Assembly (NCBI GenBank): GCA_910580045.1
Contig: CAJTXF010000001.1
Location: 17,592 to 81,591 of the forward strand
Source: an uncultured Eubacteriales bacterium
GTDB lineage: Bacteria; Bacillota; Clostridia; Oscillospirales; Acutalibacteraceae
DNA: 64,000 bases
Direction of reading: 5' to 3'
Shown: positions 24,670-33,126 of the stretch, one piece after another
Position numbering within the stretch: the first letter of the stretch is position 1
Layout: each line of letters begins with the position of its first letter
Notes under the pieces: model-generated
The model's database searches: none
Told to the model about the DNA's origin: nothing
The model's input: only the letters and a program-made list of their open reading frames with translations
Program-made: the position numbers and the translations under genes

Positions 24670-26055
24670 CTATTGCTGTTGTGCCAATTCCTCAATCCCG
24701 GGCTTTTTCAGGATTTCTGTAACCCGGATGCCGAAATTGTCATCTACAACCACCACATCGCCATGGGCAATGCACTTTCCGTTGACGAACAGATCCACCT
24801 GGTCCCCGGCCAGCTTATCCAGCACCACCAGGGAGCCCTTGGAGAAGGAGAGAATCTCCTGCACCCGCTTGCGTGTGCGGCCAATCTCCACTGTGACCTC
24901 AAGAGGCACACCCATAATCAAATCCAGGTTCTGGGTCTGCTCCTGGCTGAGCTCCTCGCCGTTTTCCAGCCTGGGCATAGGAGGCGGCGCGGTGTTGATG
25001 AGCTTGGGCTCCTGCTGGGGCGGGTAATAGGGATACCCCGGATAAGGCGGATAGTAAGGATAGCCTCCTGCATAGGGCGGCTGCATCCCCTCCTGTCCTG
25101 GAACAGGCATCATCGGCGGCTGCATGGGCGGCTGAGCAGGCATACCCTGAACTGGCTGGGCTGGGGCAGCCGGTGCGGGAGCAGGCGGCGCGGCCGGTGC
25201 GGGCGCGGGCGCCGGTTGAGCAGGAGCCGCGGAGGCTCCTCCTGCCATAAGCCTCTCGATTTCTTCCTGGCTCAGCTTGCCGCCTCCGCTCTCTGCCGCA
25301 GGAGCCGGGGCTGGAGCAGGAGCTGCTGCTCCGCCTCCGTTCATCAGCTTTTCTATCTCCTCCTGGCTCAGTACCCCGCCAGAGGAGGACGCTGCCGGTT
25401 CTGGAGCCGGGGCCGCCGGGGCCGGAGCAGGAGCTGGGGCCGGGACAGGCTCATCATCATCCTCCAGGCCAAAACCCGCCACCAGCTCTTTGGCCAAATC
25501 CACAGAAATAACATTCATGAATTCGCTTTGCAGCTGGTCCTCAATGCTCAGCGCGAACCGGACCACTACAATGGGGCCTTCCTTTACAGGCATCCGCTCC
25601 CGCTTCATGGCCTCCTGGTCATAGACATCAAAGGTCTCTGGGGTAGAGATATTCACCACCCGGCCCAGGAAGTCTGAGAGGGCTGTGGAAGCCGCGCCCA
25701 TCATCTGGTTCATAACCTCACAGACTGCGCTCAGGCTCAGTTCGTCCAGCACGAACTCGTCCAAAGGCGTGTCCGTGCCCATCAGGATATCCACAATAAC
25801 CTTGATATCACTCATACGCAGCAGCATCAGGTTGCTGCCGTCCAGGCCAGAGACGTACTTAATCTCTACACCTACAGCCGGCTCAATGTCCCCCAGCTCG
25901 AAATCTTTCACATCCACCACAGTCACAGTCGGCGTGGTGATGTCCACCCGGTGATCCAACAGGTTGGACACCGCCGTTGCCGAAGAGCCGAGGCTGATGT
26001 TCATAATTTCGCCGATGGCGCTCAGCTCCATTGGTTTGAAAACACTATTGTTCAT
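24670..26055 (-). CDS. fliY: Flagellar motor switch phosphatase FliY
   Basis: The 461-residue protein combines a CheC-like phosphatase domain (about 1-200) with a C-terminal FliN/SpoA domain (about 375-455). Two E-x2-N motifs are present: IGEIMNISLGSSATA and VCEVMNQMMGAASTA. The domains are joined by a linker of roughly 160 residues, rich in Ala, Pro and Gly, that holds two FliM-like CheY-binding peptides, LSQEEIEKLMNGG and LSQEEIERLMAGG. In Bacillus FliY such a peptide is at the N-terminus; here the N-terminus lacks it. A later linker section is rich in Pro, Tyr and Gly (YPYYPPYPGYPYYPPQ). It overlaps fliM by 11 bases. Confidence 0.92.
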   Translation of the reverse strand: MNNSVFKPMELSAIGEIMNISLGSSATAVSNLLDHRVDITTPTVTVVDVKDFELGDIEPAVGVEIKYVSGLDGSNLMLLRMSDIKVIVDILMGTDTPLDEFVLDELSLSAVCEVMNQMMGAASTALSDFLGRVVNISTPETFDVYDQEAMKRERMPVKEGPIVVVRFALSIEDQLQSEFMNVISVDLAKELVAGFGLEDDDEPVPAPAPAPAPAAPAPEPAASSSGGVLSQEEIEKLMNGGGAAAPAPAPAPAAESGGGKLSQEEIERLMAGGASAAPAQPAPAPAPAAPPAPAPAAPAQPVQGMPAQPPMQPPMMPVPGQEGMQPPYAGGYPYYPPYPGYPYYPPQQEPKLINTAPPPMPRLENGEELSQEQTQNLDLIMGVPLEVTVEIGRTRKRVQEILSFSKGSLVVLDKLAGDQVDLFVNGKCIAHGDVVVVDDNFGIRVTEILKKPGIEELAQQQ

Positions 26056-27070
26056 TTGGTAAACTGCCCCTTCTTCCAGCGTTATGATACACCTCTTTAA
26101 TCTTTACCGCCAGCTTTTTGTCGCTGACACCCATCAGTCCGTTGAACCACCGCTGACCGCCCACATACAGATTCAGCGCACTGTCTTTCTTCTGATTCAG
26201 GTCAATCACATCGCCCACATTCAGCCGGTAAACATCGTCCAGCCGCAGGGTGGTGCGGGCCAGCTCTGCCCGTATCTCCAGGGTGGAATCCCGCAGGTGC
26301 TCGAAGATTTCCTCCTTGTTCTCAGCGTTGTTTGCCTTTTTAGCCGGGCTCCCCGCGCTGATTTCGGTAAAGATGGGCACCAGCACATCTTCTGGCAGCA
26401 CAATGCTGACGCTTCCCTCTATGTTGGGGAAGCTGACCTTCATGTCAACGATGACCACCGTCTCCTCCAGGCCAATCAGCTGTACCAGGGTGGGGTTGTT
26501 CTCCACCCGGCCGAACAGGAAGTCCAGCTGTATGTAATTTTCCCAGGTCACGCCCATACGCTCCACAAAGTCCTGCAACAGCACCTCATACAGCTTTAGG
26601 TCCAGTTCGGTATAGGTATAGTCATCCGGCAGGGCGCCTACGTCACCGTCACCGCCGGTCATGCGGTCCATCATGCTCACCATAATAGGGGCTGAAGCGT
26701 AGAACAGCACTGGGGTCTCTTCCCGCTCTTCTTTCAGCTCCAAATGGGCTGTTGTCAGCACGGCGCTGTCGCTCAGCGCGTTGGAAAACTCAAAATAGGT
26801 GGTCTCCTCCACTGACTCCACCTCAATCTCACAGGTAGCGTGAACCAGGCCGTTGATGCGGGTAGTCAGCACCCGTGAATAGTTGTCGAAGATGCTGCGC
26901 AGCATTTTCAGCCTGTCCTTGGTGAACTTTTTGGGATTGGTAAAGTCGTATTTCCTATATTTCTTTTCCGGCTTTTCCTCCTCAGCGGGCTTTTCCGGCC
27001 CACTGCTGCTGCTGTTGTTCATGGAGTTGAGAAGGGCGTCTATCTGACTTTGCGATAATACCTCTGGCAT
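26045..27070 (-). CDS. fliM: Flagellar motor switch protein FliM
   Basis: The 341-residue C-ring protein starts with the CheY-P docking peptide MPEVLSQSQIDALLNSM, followed by the middle CheC-like domain and a C-terminal SpoA domain (about 265-330, LDDVYRLNVGDVIDLNQ). It starts 5 bases after motB with no fliL between them, unlike most relatives. Confidence 0.95.
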   Translation of the reverse strand: MPEVLSQSQIDALLNSMNNSSSSGPEKPAEEEKPEKKYRKYDFTNPKKFTKDRLKMLRSIFDNYSRVLTTRINGLVHATCEIEVESVEETTYFEFSNALSDSAVLTTAHLELKEEREETPVLFYASAPIMVSMMDRMTGGDGDVGALPDDYTYTELDLKLYEVLLQDFVERMGVTWENYIQLDFLFGRVENNPTLVQLIGLEETVVIVDMKVSFPNIEGSVSIVLPEDVLVPIFTEISAGSPAKKANNAENKEEIFEHLRDSTLEIRAELARTTLRLDDVYRLNVGDVIDLNQKKDSALNLYVGGQRWFNGLMGVSDKKLAVKIKEVYHNAGRRGSLPNEQ

Positions 27071-27074
27071 TCAG

Positions 27075-27992
27075 CTAACCCTCCCCGCTGGAATCTGTGC
27101 CGCTCTCCGCCGCGGACGAGGCCGCCTGGGAGGAACTGTCCTTTGAGGAAGCGTCATCCTCCTCCGAGCTGGCCTTGCTGGGGCCCTTTTCGCGCAGAGT
27201 CGTGTACTGTTCCAGAGCGCCGTTCAGCTCGTTAATCATGTCCTTGCCTGTGACCACCATTTCCACCCTGCGGTTCTTGCGCCGGTTTGCCTCCACATCA
27301 TTGGGGGCCACCGGCCTGTGCTGGCCGAAGCCCTCGCTGACCAAACGCCCCGGGTCCAGTCCCGTCACCTTATCCTGGAGATAGGCGGTGACTCGGGCCG
27401 AGCGGGTAGCTGCCAGCATCCGGTCGCCTTCTGTGGTGTTGGCCTCTGTGGCGCTGGCCTGGGCTGTATGGCCCATGATGCGTATCTCATCAATATGCTC
27501 AGACGCCTGGCTCAGCATGGGGGCAAGGTCATCCAGCATCTTTTTGCCCTCTTCCCGCAGAACGTCGCTGTCCCCGTCAAAGAACACCGCGTCCGCGAAA
27601 GAGAGGAACACACCCCCGTCGCCCTTGGTGATTTCGATATTCTTGCCTGAATTTTCGATGTATTCCTTCATCATCTGATACAGCTGCTCCATCGCTGCAT
27701 CGGTTTCTTCCTGCTTCTTTTCCTTCTCTTCTTCCTCTTTGAGCTGGTCACCCATGTTCCCGTCCAATTCCGGGTCCTGTATAGGGCCGTCGTTGGAGCC
27801 AATATCCGGCGCAGTAGGTGAACTTACTGCATTTGGATTAAAACTCAGTGCCATTGCCTTAAACTTCTCCGTGTCAATGGTTGACATGGAGTAGAGCAGT
27901 ACGAAAAAGCACAGCAACAGCGTAACCATGTCACCATAGGTGTCCATCCAGTTTGCGCCGCCGCCTTCTCCGCCTCCGCTTTTCTTTTTCAT
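27075..27992 (-). CDS. motB: Flagellar motor stator protein MotB
   Basis: The 305-residue protein has one N-terminal helix with the proton-channel Asp region (GANWMDTYGDMVTLLLCFF) and a C-terminal OmpA-like peptidoglycan-binding domain (about 145-260, with RIMGHTAQASA and EANRRKNRRVEMV). The tail is Ser- and acid-rich. The ATG at 27992 is chosen because the protein then begins MKKKSGGG; AGGAGG lies 12 bases before. Unlike a normal motAB pair, motB has a separate promoter and a structured leader. Confidence 0.92.
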   Translation of the reverse strand: MKKKSGGGEGGGANWMDTYGDMVTLLLCFFVLLYSMSTIDTEKFKAMALSFNPNAVSSPTAPDIGSNDGPIQDPELDGNMGDQLKEEEEKEKKQEETDAAMEQLYQMMKEYIENSGKNIEITKGDGGVFLSFADAVFFDGDSDVLREEGKKMLDDLAPMLSQASEHIDEIRIMGHTAQASATEANTTEGDRMLAATRSARVTAYLQDKVTGLDPGRLVSEGFGQHRPVAPNDVEANRRKNRRVEMVVTGKDMINELNGALEQYTTLREKGPSKASSEEDDASSKDSSSQAASSAAESGTDSSGEG

Positions 27993-28022
27993 CTCAGCCA
28001 GACACCTCCTATCCATCGTCAT

Positions 28023-28265
28023 TTTCAGCCTGTGCCGCCAATACCGCTTCGCTGGACATGGGCGATTCGCTCACATGGGCAGTCTGCCCAGTCCGGCATA
28101 AGCAGCCCTCTTCAGGGGCATTGCCATGCCCAGCGAAGCGGCACTAGAACCCGGCCGCAGTGCAATCGAATTTATCAATCGTTTTATTATATCAAATCAT
28201 CGTCCTGTTCGTCAAGTGTCCGGGGCATCTTTTGCAAGGAAAGATGCGGAAAAGACAAAACTGCC
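28023..28265 (-). promoter_or_regulatory. motB promoter and structured leader in the motA-motB gap
   Basis: On the minus strand TTGACG and TATAAT have an 18-base spacer, near 28187-28216. The transcript leader of about 170 bases has a 12-bp inverted repeat (CCGCTTCGCTGG and CCAGCGAAGCGG) enclosing smaller stems. A 16-codon reading frame starting MSSEAVLAAQAENDDG ends right before the motB ribosome site. Its reality is uncertain. Confidence 0.5.
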
Positions 28266-29081
28266 TTAGCCCTCTCCGCCGCCACCAGAGCCATCGCCCA
28301 TCTTCTCGCGCTGCTTCTGGGCCACAAAGGTCAAGAGCTTTTCCCGCAGCATCTTGGGGTTTTCACCGGCCTGGATGCAGGTAATGCCCTCTACGATAAT
28401 CATCTTGTTCAGCACCTCTTCGCTGTCCCGGATACGCAGGTTGTTGGCAACAGGGCCAAAAATCATATGGGCCAGGATACAGCCATACAGGGTGGTAATC
28501 AGGGCCACGCCCATGTCCTTGCCAATGGTGCTGGAGCCGCTGGTGGGATCCATGTTCTGCAGCATGTTGATAAGGCCCACCAGCGTGCCCACCATGCCGA
28601 AGGCCGGGGATACCGCCGAGGCTTTGTCATACATGGCTGCTGTGGAGTTGTGCCGGTCTGACATACACTCAATGTCATTCTCCAAAGTGGCGCGCACCCG
28701 GTCCGGGTCGTTGGCGTCCACAATCAGCATGATGGCCTGCTTGAAGAAGGGGTCCTCCTGCTCATTGGCCTTCTCTTCCAGGGCCAGAAGTCCATCTTTT
28801 CGGGCAATCTGCGCCAAATCCACCAGAGAGTTAATGATATTTTCCGGCTTCATCTTGGGGTTCTTCAGCATTATGGCAAAGTGCTTGGGCATGCCCAGGA
28901 AGGTCTTTAAGGGGAAGCTGGCCATAACAATGCCGATGGAGCAGCCGATAACAATCATAACGCTGGCGCCGTCCACAAAGTTGCCCAGCTGCCCAAAGTT
29001 ATAGGGTGGGAAACCGCCGGCCATGCCCAGCACGAACACGATGATGGCCAAAACCAGGCCAATGATATATCCTATGTTCAT
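28266..29081 (-). CDS. motA: Flagellar motor stator protein MotA
   Basis: The 271-residue inner-membrane protein has four hydrophobic segments and MotA signatures such as SAVSPAFGMVGTLVGLINML and the cytoplasmic loop with charged residues contacting FliG. Its tail is Gly-rich (GDGSGGGGEG). With MotB it forms the ion channel that drives rotation. It follows flbD by 58 bases. Confidence 0.94.
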   Translation of the reverse strand: MNIGYIIGLVLAIIVFVLGMAGGFPPYNFGQLGNFVDGASVMIVIGCSIGIVMASFPLKTFLGMPKHFAIMLKNPKMKPENIINSLVDLAQIARKDGLLALEEKANEQEDPFFKQAIMLIVDANDPDRVRATLENDIECMSDRHNSTAAMYDKASAVSPAFGMVGTLVGLINMLQNMDPTSGSSTIGKDMGVALITTLYGCILAHMIFGPVANNLRIRDSEEVLNKMIIVEGITCIQAGENPKMLREKLLTFVAQKQREKMGDGSGGGGEG

Positions 29082-29139
29082 AGAACCTTCACCTTCATTT
29101 TGTTATTTCCGAACGGCTGGCGCAGCCAGCCAATGGCCT

Positions 29140-29403
29140 CTACCGTCTCAGCCCCGGCCGCTGGACAGAACCCCGCCCCGGGGTGGGTTTGGGGTCATCG
29201 TTCACGGCAATCATCCTGTGGATGTCCTGCACCTTGGCGTTATAGTCCGCGATGCGGCCCACAATGTCCTGCACGGACTCCTGCACCAGGTAGAAATCCC
29301 GGTTCATCATCACGATTTTGGTTTCGGGAATCAGCTCGATACACTCAATCTGCAGGTGGTTCACTAAGAATCGCTCGCCGCTGGTTTTTGTCAGCATAAT
29401 CAT
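29140..29403 (-). CDS. flbD: FlbD/SwrD family flagellar protein
   Basis: The 87-residue protein starts MIMLTKTSGERFLVNHLQIE, the FlbD/SwrD pattern, with a polar C-terminal tail longer than usual. In Bacillus SwrD increases motor torque. GGAGG lies 8 bases before the ATG. Its position between flgE and motA is the standard one. Confidence 0.9.
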   Translation of the reverse strand: MIMLTKTSGERFLVNHLQIECIELIPETKIVMMNRDFYLVQESVQDIVGRIADYNAKVQDIHRMIAVNDDPKPTPGRGSVQRPGLRR

Positions 29404-29523
29404 ATCGCAGTCCTCCTTCTCCGCTTTCCCCGCCCATGGGGGAGGGGCTTCCGCTTGTGCCCCTCCCCGCGCGGGGTAACTTACAAGTTCAAATGTTGCT
29501 CAATCACCAATCAAGCGCAGAAT

Positions 29524-30801
29524 TTAACGCTTCATGTTCACCAGTTCTTCCAGCATACTGTCCGTCACGGTAACGATTCGGGTGTTGGCCTGATAGCCGC
29601 GCTGAATCATAATCATATTGCTGATTTCGCTGGCCAAATCTGTGCCGGAGCTCTCCAGGCCGCCGCTGATGCACTTGGTGCCGCCGGAGGACTCAATGGG
29701 AATTTCTCCGCCCTTCATACCGACAGGGTCGCCCGCATTCTGCGGGGGCACATAGAAGGGGCTCTCCGGGTCATTGCTGTTCTTTACAGAGTGCCCAATG
29801 GAGGTCAGGCGGATGTCGCCCGCGCCGTCCAGCGCCTGGTAGTAGTGGCCGTCCACATGGGTCACGCCGTTGGGGTTCTCTACCTTGGCGATGGCGATAG
29901 CGCCCACCACAACGGCCTGGCCCTTAGTGGTGGTGCAGGTGATGCGGCCGGTATTCTCGTCAATGCTGATGCTGTCCCGGCCGATGGTCTTGACACCAGC
30001 GCCATCTATAATCTGTCCATAGGTAAGGCTGTCTGGGTCCTGGTCCCAGGTGGGATATATGGCCTTGCCATTGTCGTCCTGCTTGGGCAGGCGGATAGGC
30101 GTGAGCACTGGGGCGGGAGAGAACTCGTCAATGACCTCAATCTCATATTTCCAGTTCGGATCCTTGCCAGTTCTGCTAACCTTAATGAGCTGGCCGTCTT
30201 TGTCAAGATAGTAGGGCTTATCTGCACTGTATTTATCTAAAATGTCTTTATCCGTTGGATCCCACACTTTTCCATCTATTGGCTCACCTTTATCATTCAG
30301 CAACTCGCCGCCATGCTTCATTTGCTCCGCATAAACAGGGTTCGCCACAGACAGATAGCCATAGATAACCTGGCCCTGGCCGTCCACCAGATAGCCCTGG
30401 GAGTCAATGTCAAAGTTGCCCAGACGGCTCAGGTACATATCCTTCAGCTCTTTGCCGCCTTCGCCGCCAAAGTAAGAGGTCTTGTCGCCCACAATGAAGA
30501 AGCCGTCGCCGTCTATCATCACGTCCATCGCGCGGCCTGTGGGGGTATAGTTCTTGGTGCTCATGTCCAAATCAATGGTGCCGATAGAAGCGCCGTATCC
30601 GTTCTGGGCGGGGTTTCTGCCGCCCACCTGGGTTGAGCCATTACTGCCGCCCCGCACCGTGGTGTAGAGGGCCTCCAAAAACGTGTACCGGGTTGCCTTA
30701 TAGGCATTGGTGTTCACGTTGGAGATGTTCTGGCCAATCACGTTCAGGGCGCTCATGTGCGCCTTCAAGCCGGATACGGCCGCATACATTGCTCCTGTCA
30801 T
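29524..30801 (-). CDS. flgE: Flagellar hook protein FlgE
   Basis: The 425-residue axial protein starts MTGAMYAAVSGLKAHMSALN with the hook signature NVIGQNISNVNTNAYKATR and ends with DLASEISNMIMIQRGYQAN. These terminal helices form the inner tube; the middle holds surface domains. Its size matches clostridial FlgE. flgD and the TIGR02530 gene lie just upstream, the usual hook module. Confidence 0.93.
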   Translation of the reverse strand: MTGAMYAAVSGLKAHMSALNVIGQNISNVNTNAYKATRYTFLEALYTTVRGGSNGSTQVGGRNPAQNGYGASIGTIDLDMSTKNYTPTGRAMDVMIDGDGFFIVGDKTSYFGGEGGKELKDMYLSRLGNFDIDSQGYLVDGQGQVIYGYLSVANPVYAEQMKHGGELLNDKGEPIDGKVWDPTDKDILDKYSADKPYYLDKDGQLIKVSRTGKDPNWKYEIEVIDEFSPAPVLTPIRLPKQDDNGKAIYPTWDQDPDSLTYGQIIDGAGVKTIGRDSISIDENTGRITCTTTKGQAVVVGAIAIAKVENPNGVTHVDGHYYQALDGAGDIRLTSIGHSVKNSNDPESPFYVPPQNAGDPVGMKGGEIPIESSGGTKCISGGLESSGTDLASEISNMIMIQRGYQANTRIVTVTDSMLEELVNMKR

Positions 30802-30876
30802 TCTTTCTGCTCCTTTTCTGGCGCGCTGGGGCGGGCCATTCGGGCCCTGCCCCTCTGCCTCCTCTATGAGGTCCGG

Positions 30877-31317
30877 CTAGATAAGTACCGCGCCGTCAAT
30901 GTTTGTAAAAATGTTCTCTTTCATCTCGTCCTGGCTCAGGGTGGTAATCACCCTGCCATAGGGCACATTGATGATGAAAGCCTGGGTGGCGTTAAACGCC
31001 AAAATGTTCTTCGCGCCCTTTTCCTGGGCCTTTTCTACCGAGCCTGCCAGCTGCTCCATCAGCGCGGGGGTCAGCTCGATGCCCCGCTCCTCCGCGCGGC
31101 TGATTGCGTGCTTGGAGAAGTTGATGCCGGGCTGCGCGGGCTCTGCCTGCGGTGGGACGGGCGCCAGCGCGGGCGGAATCTGCGCCGCGTTCTGCTGGAT
31201 GCTCTCCTGCCGCACCTGGCTTAAAATATCGCCAAAGCTGGAGTGAGAGGGCGCGCTGGGGGCTTGCTGATTCTGCTGGGGCAATACCTGCCCCAGGCCC
31301 TGCACGCAATCCATCAT
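30877..31317 (-). CDS. TIGR02530-type flagellar operon protein
   Basis: The 146-residue protein has the conserved core HAISRAEERGIELTPAL, followed by a C-terminal block GAKNILAFNATQAFIINVP, which marks the flagellar operon family of Firmicutes and spirochaetes located between flgD and flgE. The N-terminal 50 residues are Gln/Pro-rich and probably unstructured. Function is unknown; hook assembly is suggested by gene position. Confidence 0.85.
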   Translation of the reverse strand: MMDCVQGLGQVLPQQNQQAPSAPSHSSFGDILSQVRQESIQQNAAQIPPALAPVPPQAEPAQPGINFSKHAISRAEERGIELTPALMEQLAGSVEKAQEKGAKNILAFNATQAFIINVPYGRVITTLSQDEMKENIFTNIDGAVLI

Positions 31318-31335
31318 ATCCTTGACCTCCGTTCC

Positions 31336-31875
31336 TTAAACCTGCTGTTCCGGCTCAGTGGGAGTGCCGCCTTCTTCCGTGTCGTCCTTGTCTTCGTTCT
31401 CGTCGCCGCCGGGCTTCACATCGGTCTCCTTGTCAGGCAGACGGCCTACAGCCATAATGTCGCTGAGATAGTAGCTGTCGTCCCCGATAAAAATCACCTG
31501 CTGGCCCTTCAGGGTGCCGGTGCCGGTCACGGTGCCCACAATCTCCTTGAGCTCTTTGCCTACATACTGGCCGATGGTCACTTCCTTGCCAACCAAAGAG
31601 GCCGCGTAGGTCAGCACAGTGGAGTCCTCCACCATGGTGTTCATGTTGGTCACTGCCTGCACCACAGACATCTGCACCATCTGGTTCATCATGTCGCTGG
31701 TAGAGGCCGCGTTGTCAATGTCCTGGTTCTGGAACATGGCCACCATCAAGAGCAGAAAGTCATCCATGTCCAGGGACTTGCCCGCATCCTTGTTGGTGCT
31801 GTTCTGGGCCTTTCTGTCCACCACGCCGGTATTGCCCACGCGGTTGGCCAAATCGCTCATTCCTGGTAATGGCAT
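31336..31875 (-). CDS. flgD: Flagellar hook-capping scaffold FlgD
   Basis: The 179-residue protein has the FlgD N-terminal motif LDMDDFLLLMVAMFQNQD (with LL-x-QL-related spacing) near residue 35. The C-terminal half lacks a full Ig-like domain and ends in an acidic tail, so it is shorter than enterobacterial FlgD. It guides FlgE assembly and follows fliK. Confidence 0.9.
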   Translation of the reverse strand: MPLPGMSDLANRVGNTGVVDRKAQNSTNKDAGKSLDMDDFLLLMVAMFQNQDIDNAASTSDMMNQMVQMSVVQAVTNMNTMVEDSTVLTYAASLVGKEVTIGQYVGKELKEIVGTVTGTGTLKGQQVIFIGDDSYYLSDIMAVGRLPDKETDVKPGGDENEDKDDTEEGGTPTEPEQQV

Positions 31876-31927
31876 AGCATCTTACCACCTTTCATCGAAA
31901 TTTTTCTCACTTCACCCTCAAATGCTG

Positions 31928-33103
31928 TCACTTGCCCACGCCGTCCAGCTCCACCAAGCCCAGCCGCAGCTGCTGCAGGAAGTCAGCCGGGTTGTTCTGC
32001 TGCTTCTGCTCCTGCTCCTTCTGCTTCTGGGGGTCGCGCTGCTGGTTGTGGCCGTCCGGGTTCAGGAACATATTGGCATTCTGCTGTTCCTGGGGCTGCT
32101 GGACCTGCACCTCCACCCGTTCCTGGGTGGCGTTCATCAGTACCTCCTGCAGGCCCGCGCTGTGCTGCTGCAGCAGGGCGGCGGTCTTCTCCGTGGCGGC
32201 GCTCATCACGATACTGATTGTACCGTCTCCGCTGCGGGTGATTTCCACCAGCACCTTGCCCAGATTGGCCGGGCTCAGCTGCACCTGCACCGTGGACTGT
32301 CCCTGCTGGATTGCCTGGATAATCTGGGTATTCAGCTGGTTCACCACATGGATGTTCTGAGGCTCCCGGGCCTCGTAGACCTCGCCCACCTTGGTGGGAG
32401 TGGCCACGTTCTGCCGGAACAGGGGCTGCGCTTCTGCATGTACCTCCTGAATCTCCCCGTCCTCCTCGGGCTTGCCGCCCTCAGCCTGGACAGGCAGCTC
32501 CTGGCCGGGAACAGTGTCCCGCTCCTGCACCTGGAACTCCGCCTGGCTCTGGGGCAGCTCGGGCGCGGCCTCCAAAACCACAGTTTGGCTCTCAGTCTGG
32601 CCTGTTGGCTGCTGAGTGGGCATCTCCTCCTGCACAGGCAGGTTCTGAACGTCTTCCCCTGTCTGGGGCAGGATTTCTTGGACCGCCTGAGGCAGGACCC
32701 GCTCCTCTGTGAGAGGCGTGCCGTCCACCCAAGTGATTATACCAGCCAGTTCAGAATCCAGAACAGGGCCTTCCAGGCCGGAGACGGTCATTTTCTCACC
32801 CCCGGCAAGCTCAAGATCAAGAGGCACCACAGGCTGGGAGGTCACAAGAGCGGCCGCCACTTCCTGGCCCTCTGTGGTCTCCTGCTCTTTGGTGCCGGCC
32901 TCCTGGGTGTCTTTCTCTGTCTGCTTTTTGTTGGTCTTGTCCTGGGCGGTCTCCTCCTTGCGCTGGGGCTTGGCGGCTTGGCTCTGCTTAACAAGCATAT
33001 CCTCAAACTCCGTCCCCTGGGCGCCGGAATCTCCGGGCAAAGTGGTCTGCACAGACTGGGTGATTTCCACTGCCAGTGCCTGGGCCATCAGATTGATATT
33101 CAT
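31928..33103 (-). CDS. fliK: Flagellar hook-length control protein FliK
   Basis: The 391-residue protein is Gln/Glu/Pro-rich for most of its length, as expected for a molecular ruler. The C-terminal FliK domain is seen from about residue 270: QVQLSPANLGKVLVEITRSG, then LQQHSAGLQEVLMNATQERV. The ATG at 33103 follows GGAGG by 9 bases; the longer frame overlaps the PHP gene and is rejected. Confidence 0.9.
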   Translation of the reverse strand: MNINLMAQALAVEITQSVQTTLPGDSGAQGTEFEDMLVKQSQAAKPQRKEETAQDKTNKKQTEKDTQEAGTKEQETTEGQEVAAALVTSQPVVPLDLELAGGEKMTVSGLEGPVLDSELAGIITWVDGTPLTEERVLPQAVQEILPQTGEDVQNLPVQEEMPTQQPTGQTESQTVVLEAAPELPQSQAEFQVQERDTVPGQELPVQAEGGKPEEDGEIQEVHAEAQPLFRQNVATPTKVGEVYEAREPQNIHVVNQLNTQIIQAIQQGQSTVQVQLSPANLGKVLVEITRSGDGTISIVMSAATEKTAALLQQHSAGLQEVLMNATQERVEVQVQQPQEQQNANMFLNPDGHNQQRDPQKQKEQEQKQQNNPADFLQQLRLGLVELDGVGK

Positions 33104-33126
33104 GGTTTCCACCTCCTTTCCAAATA

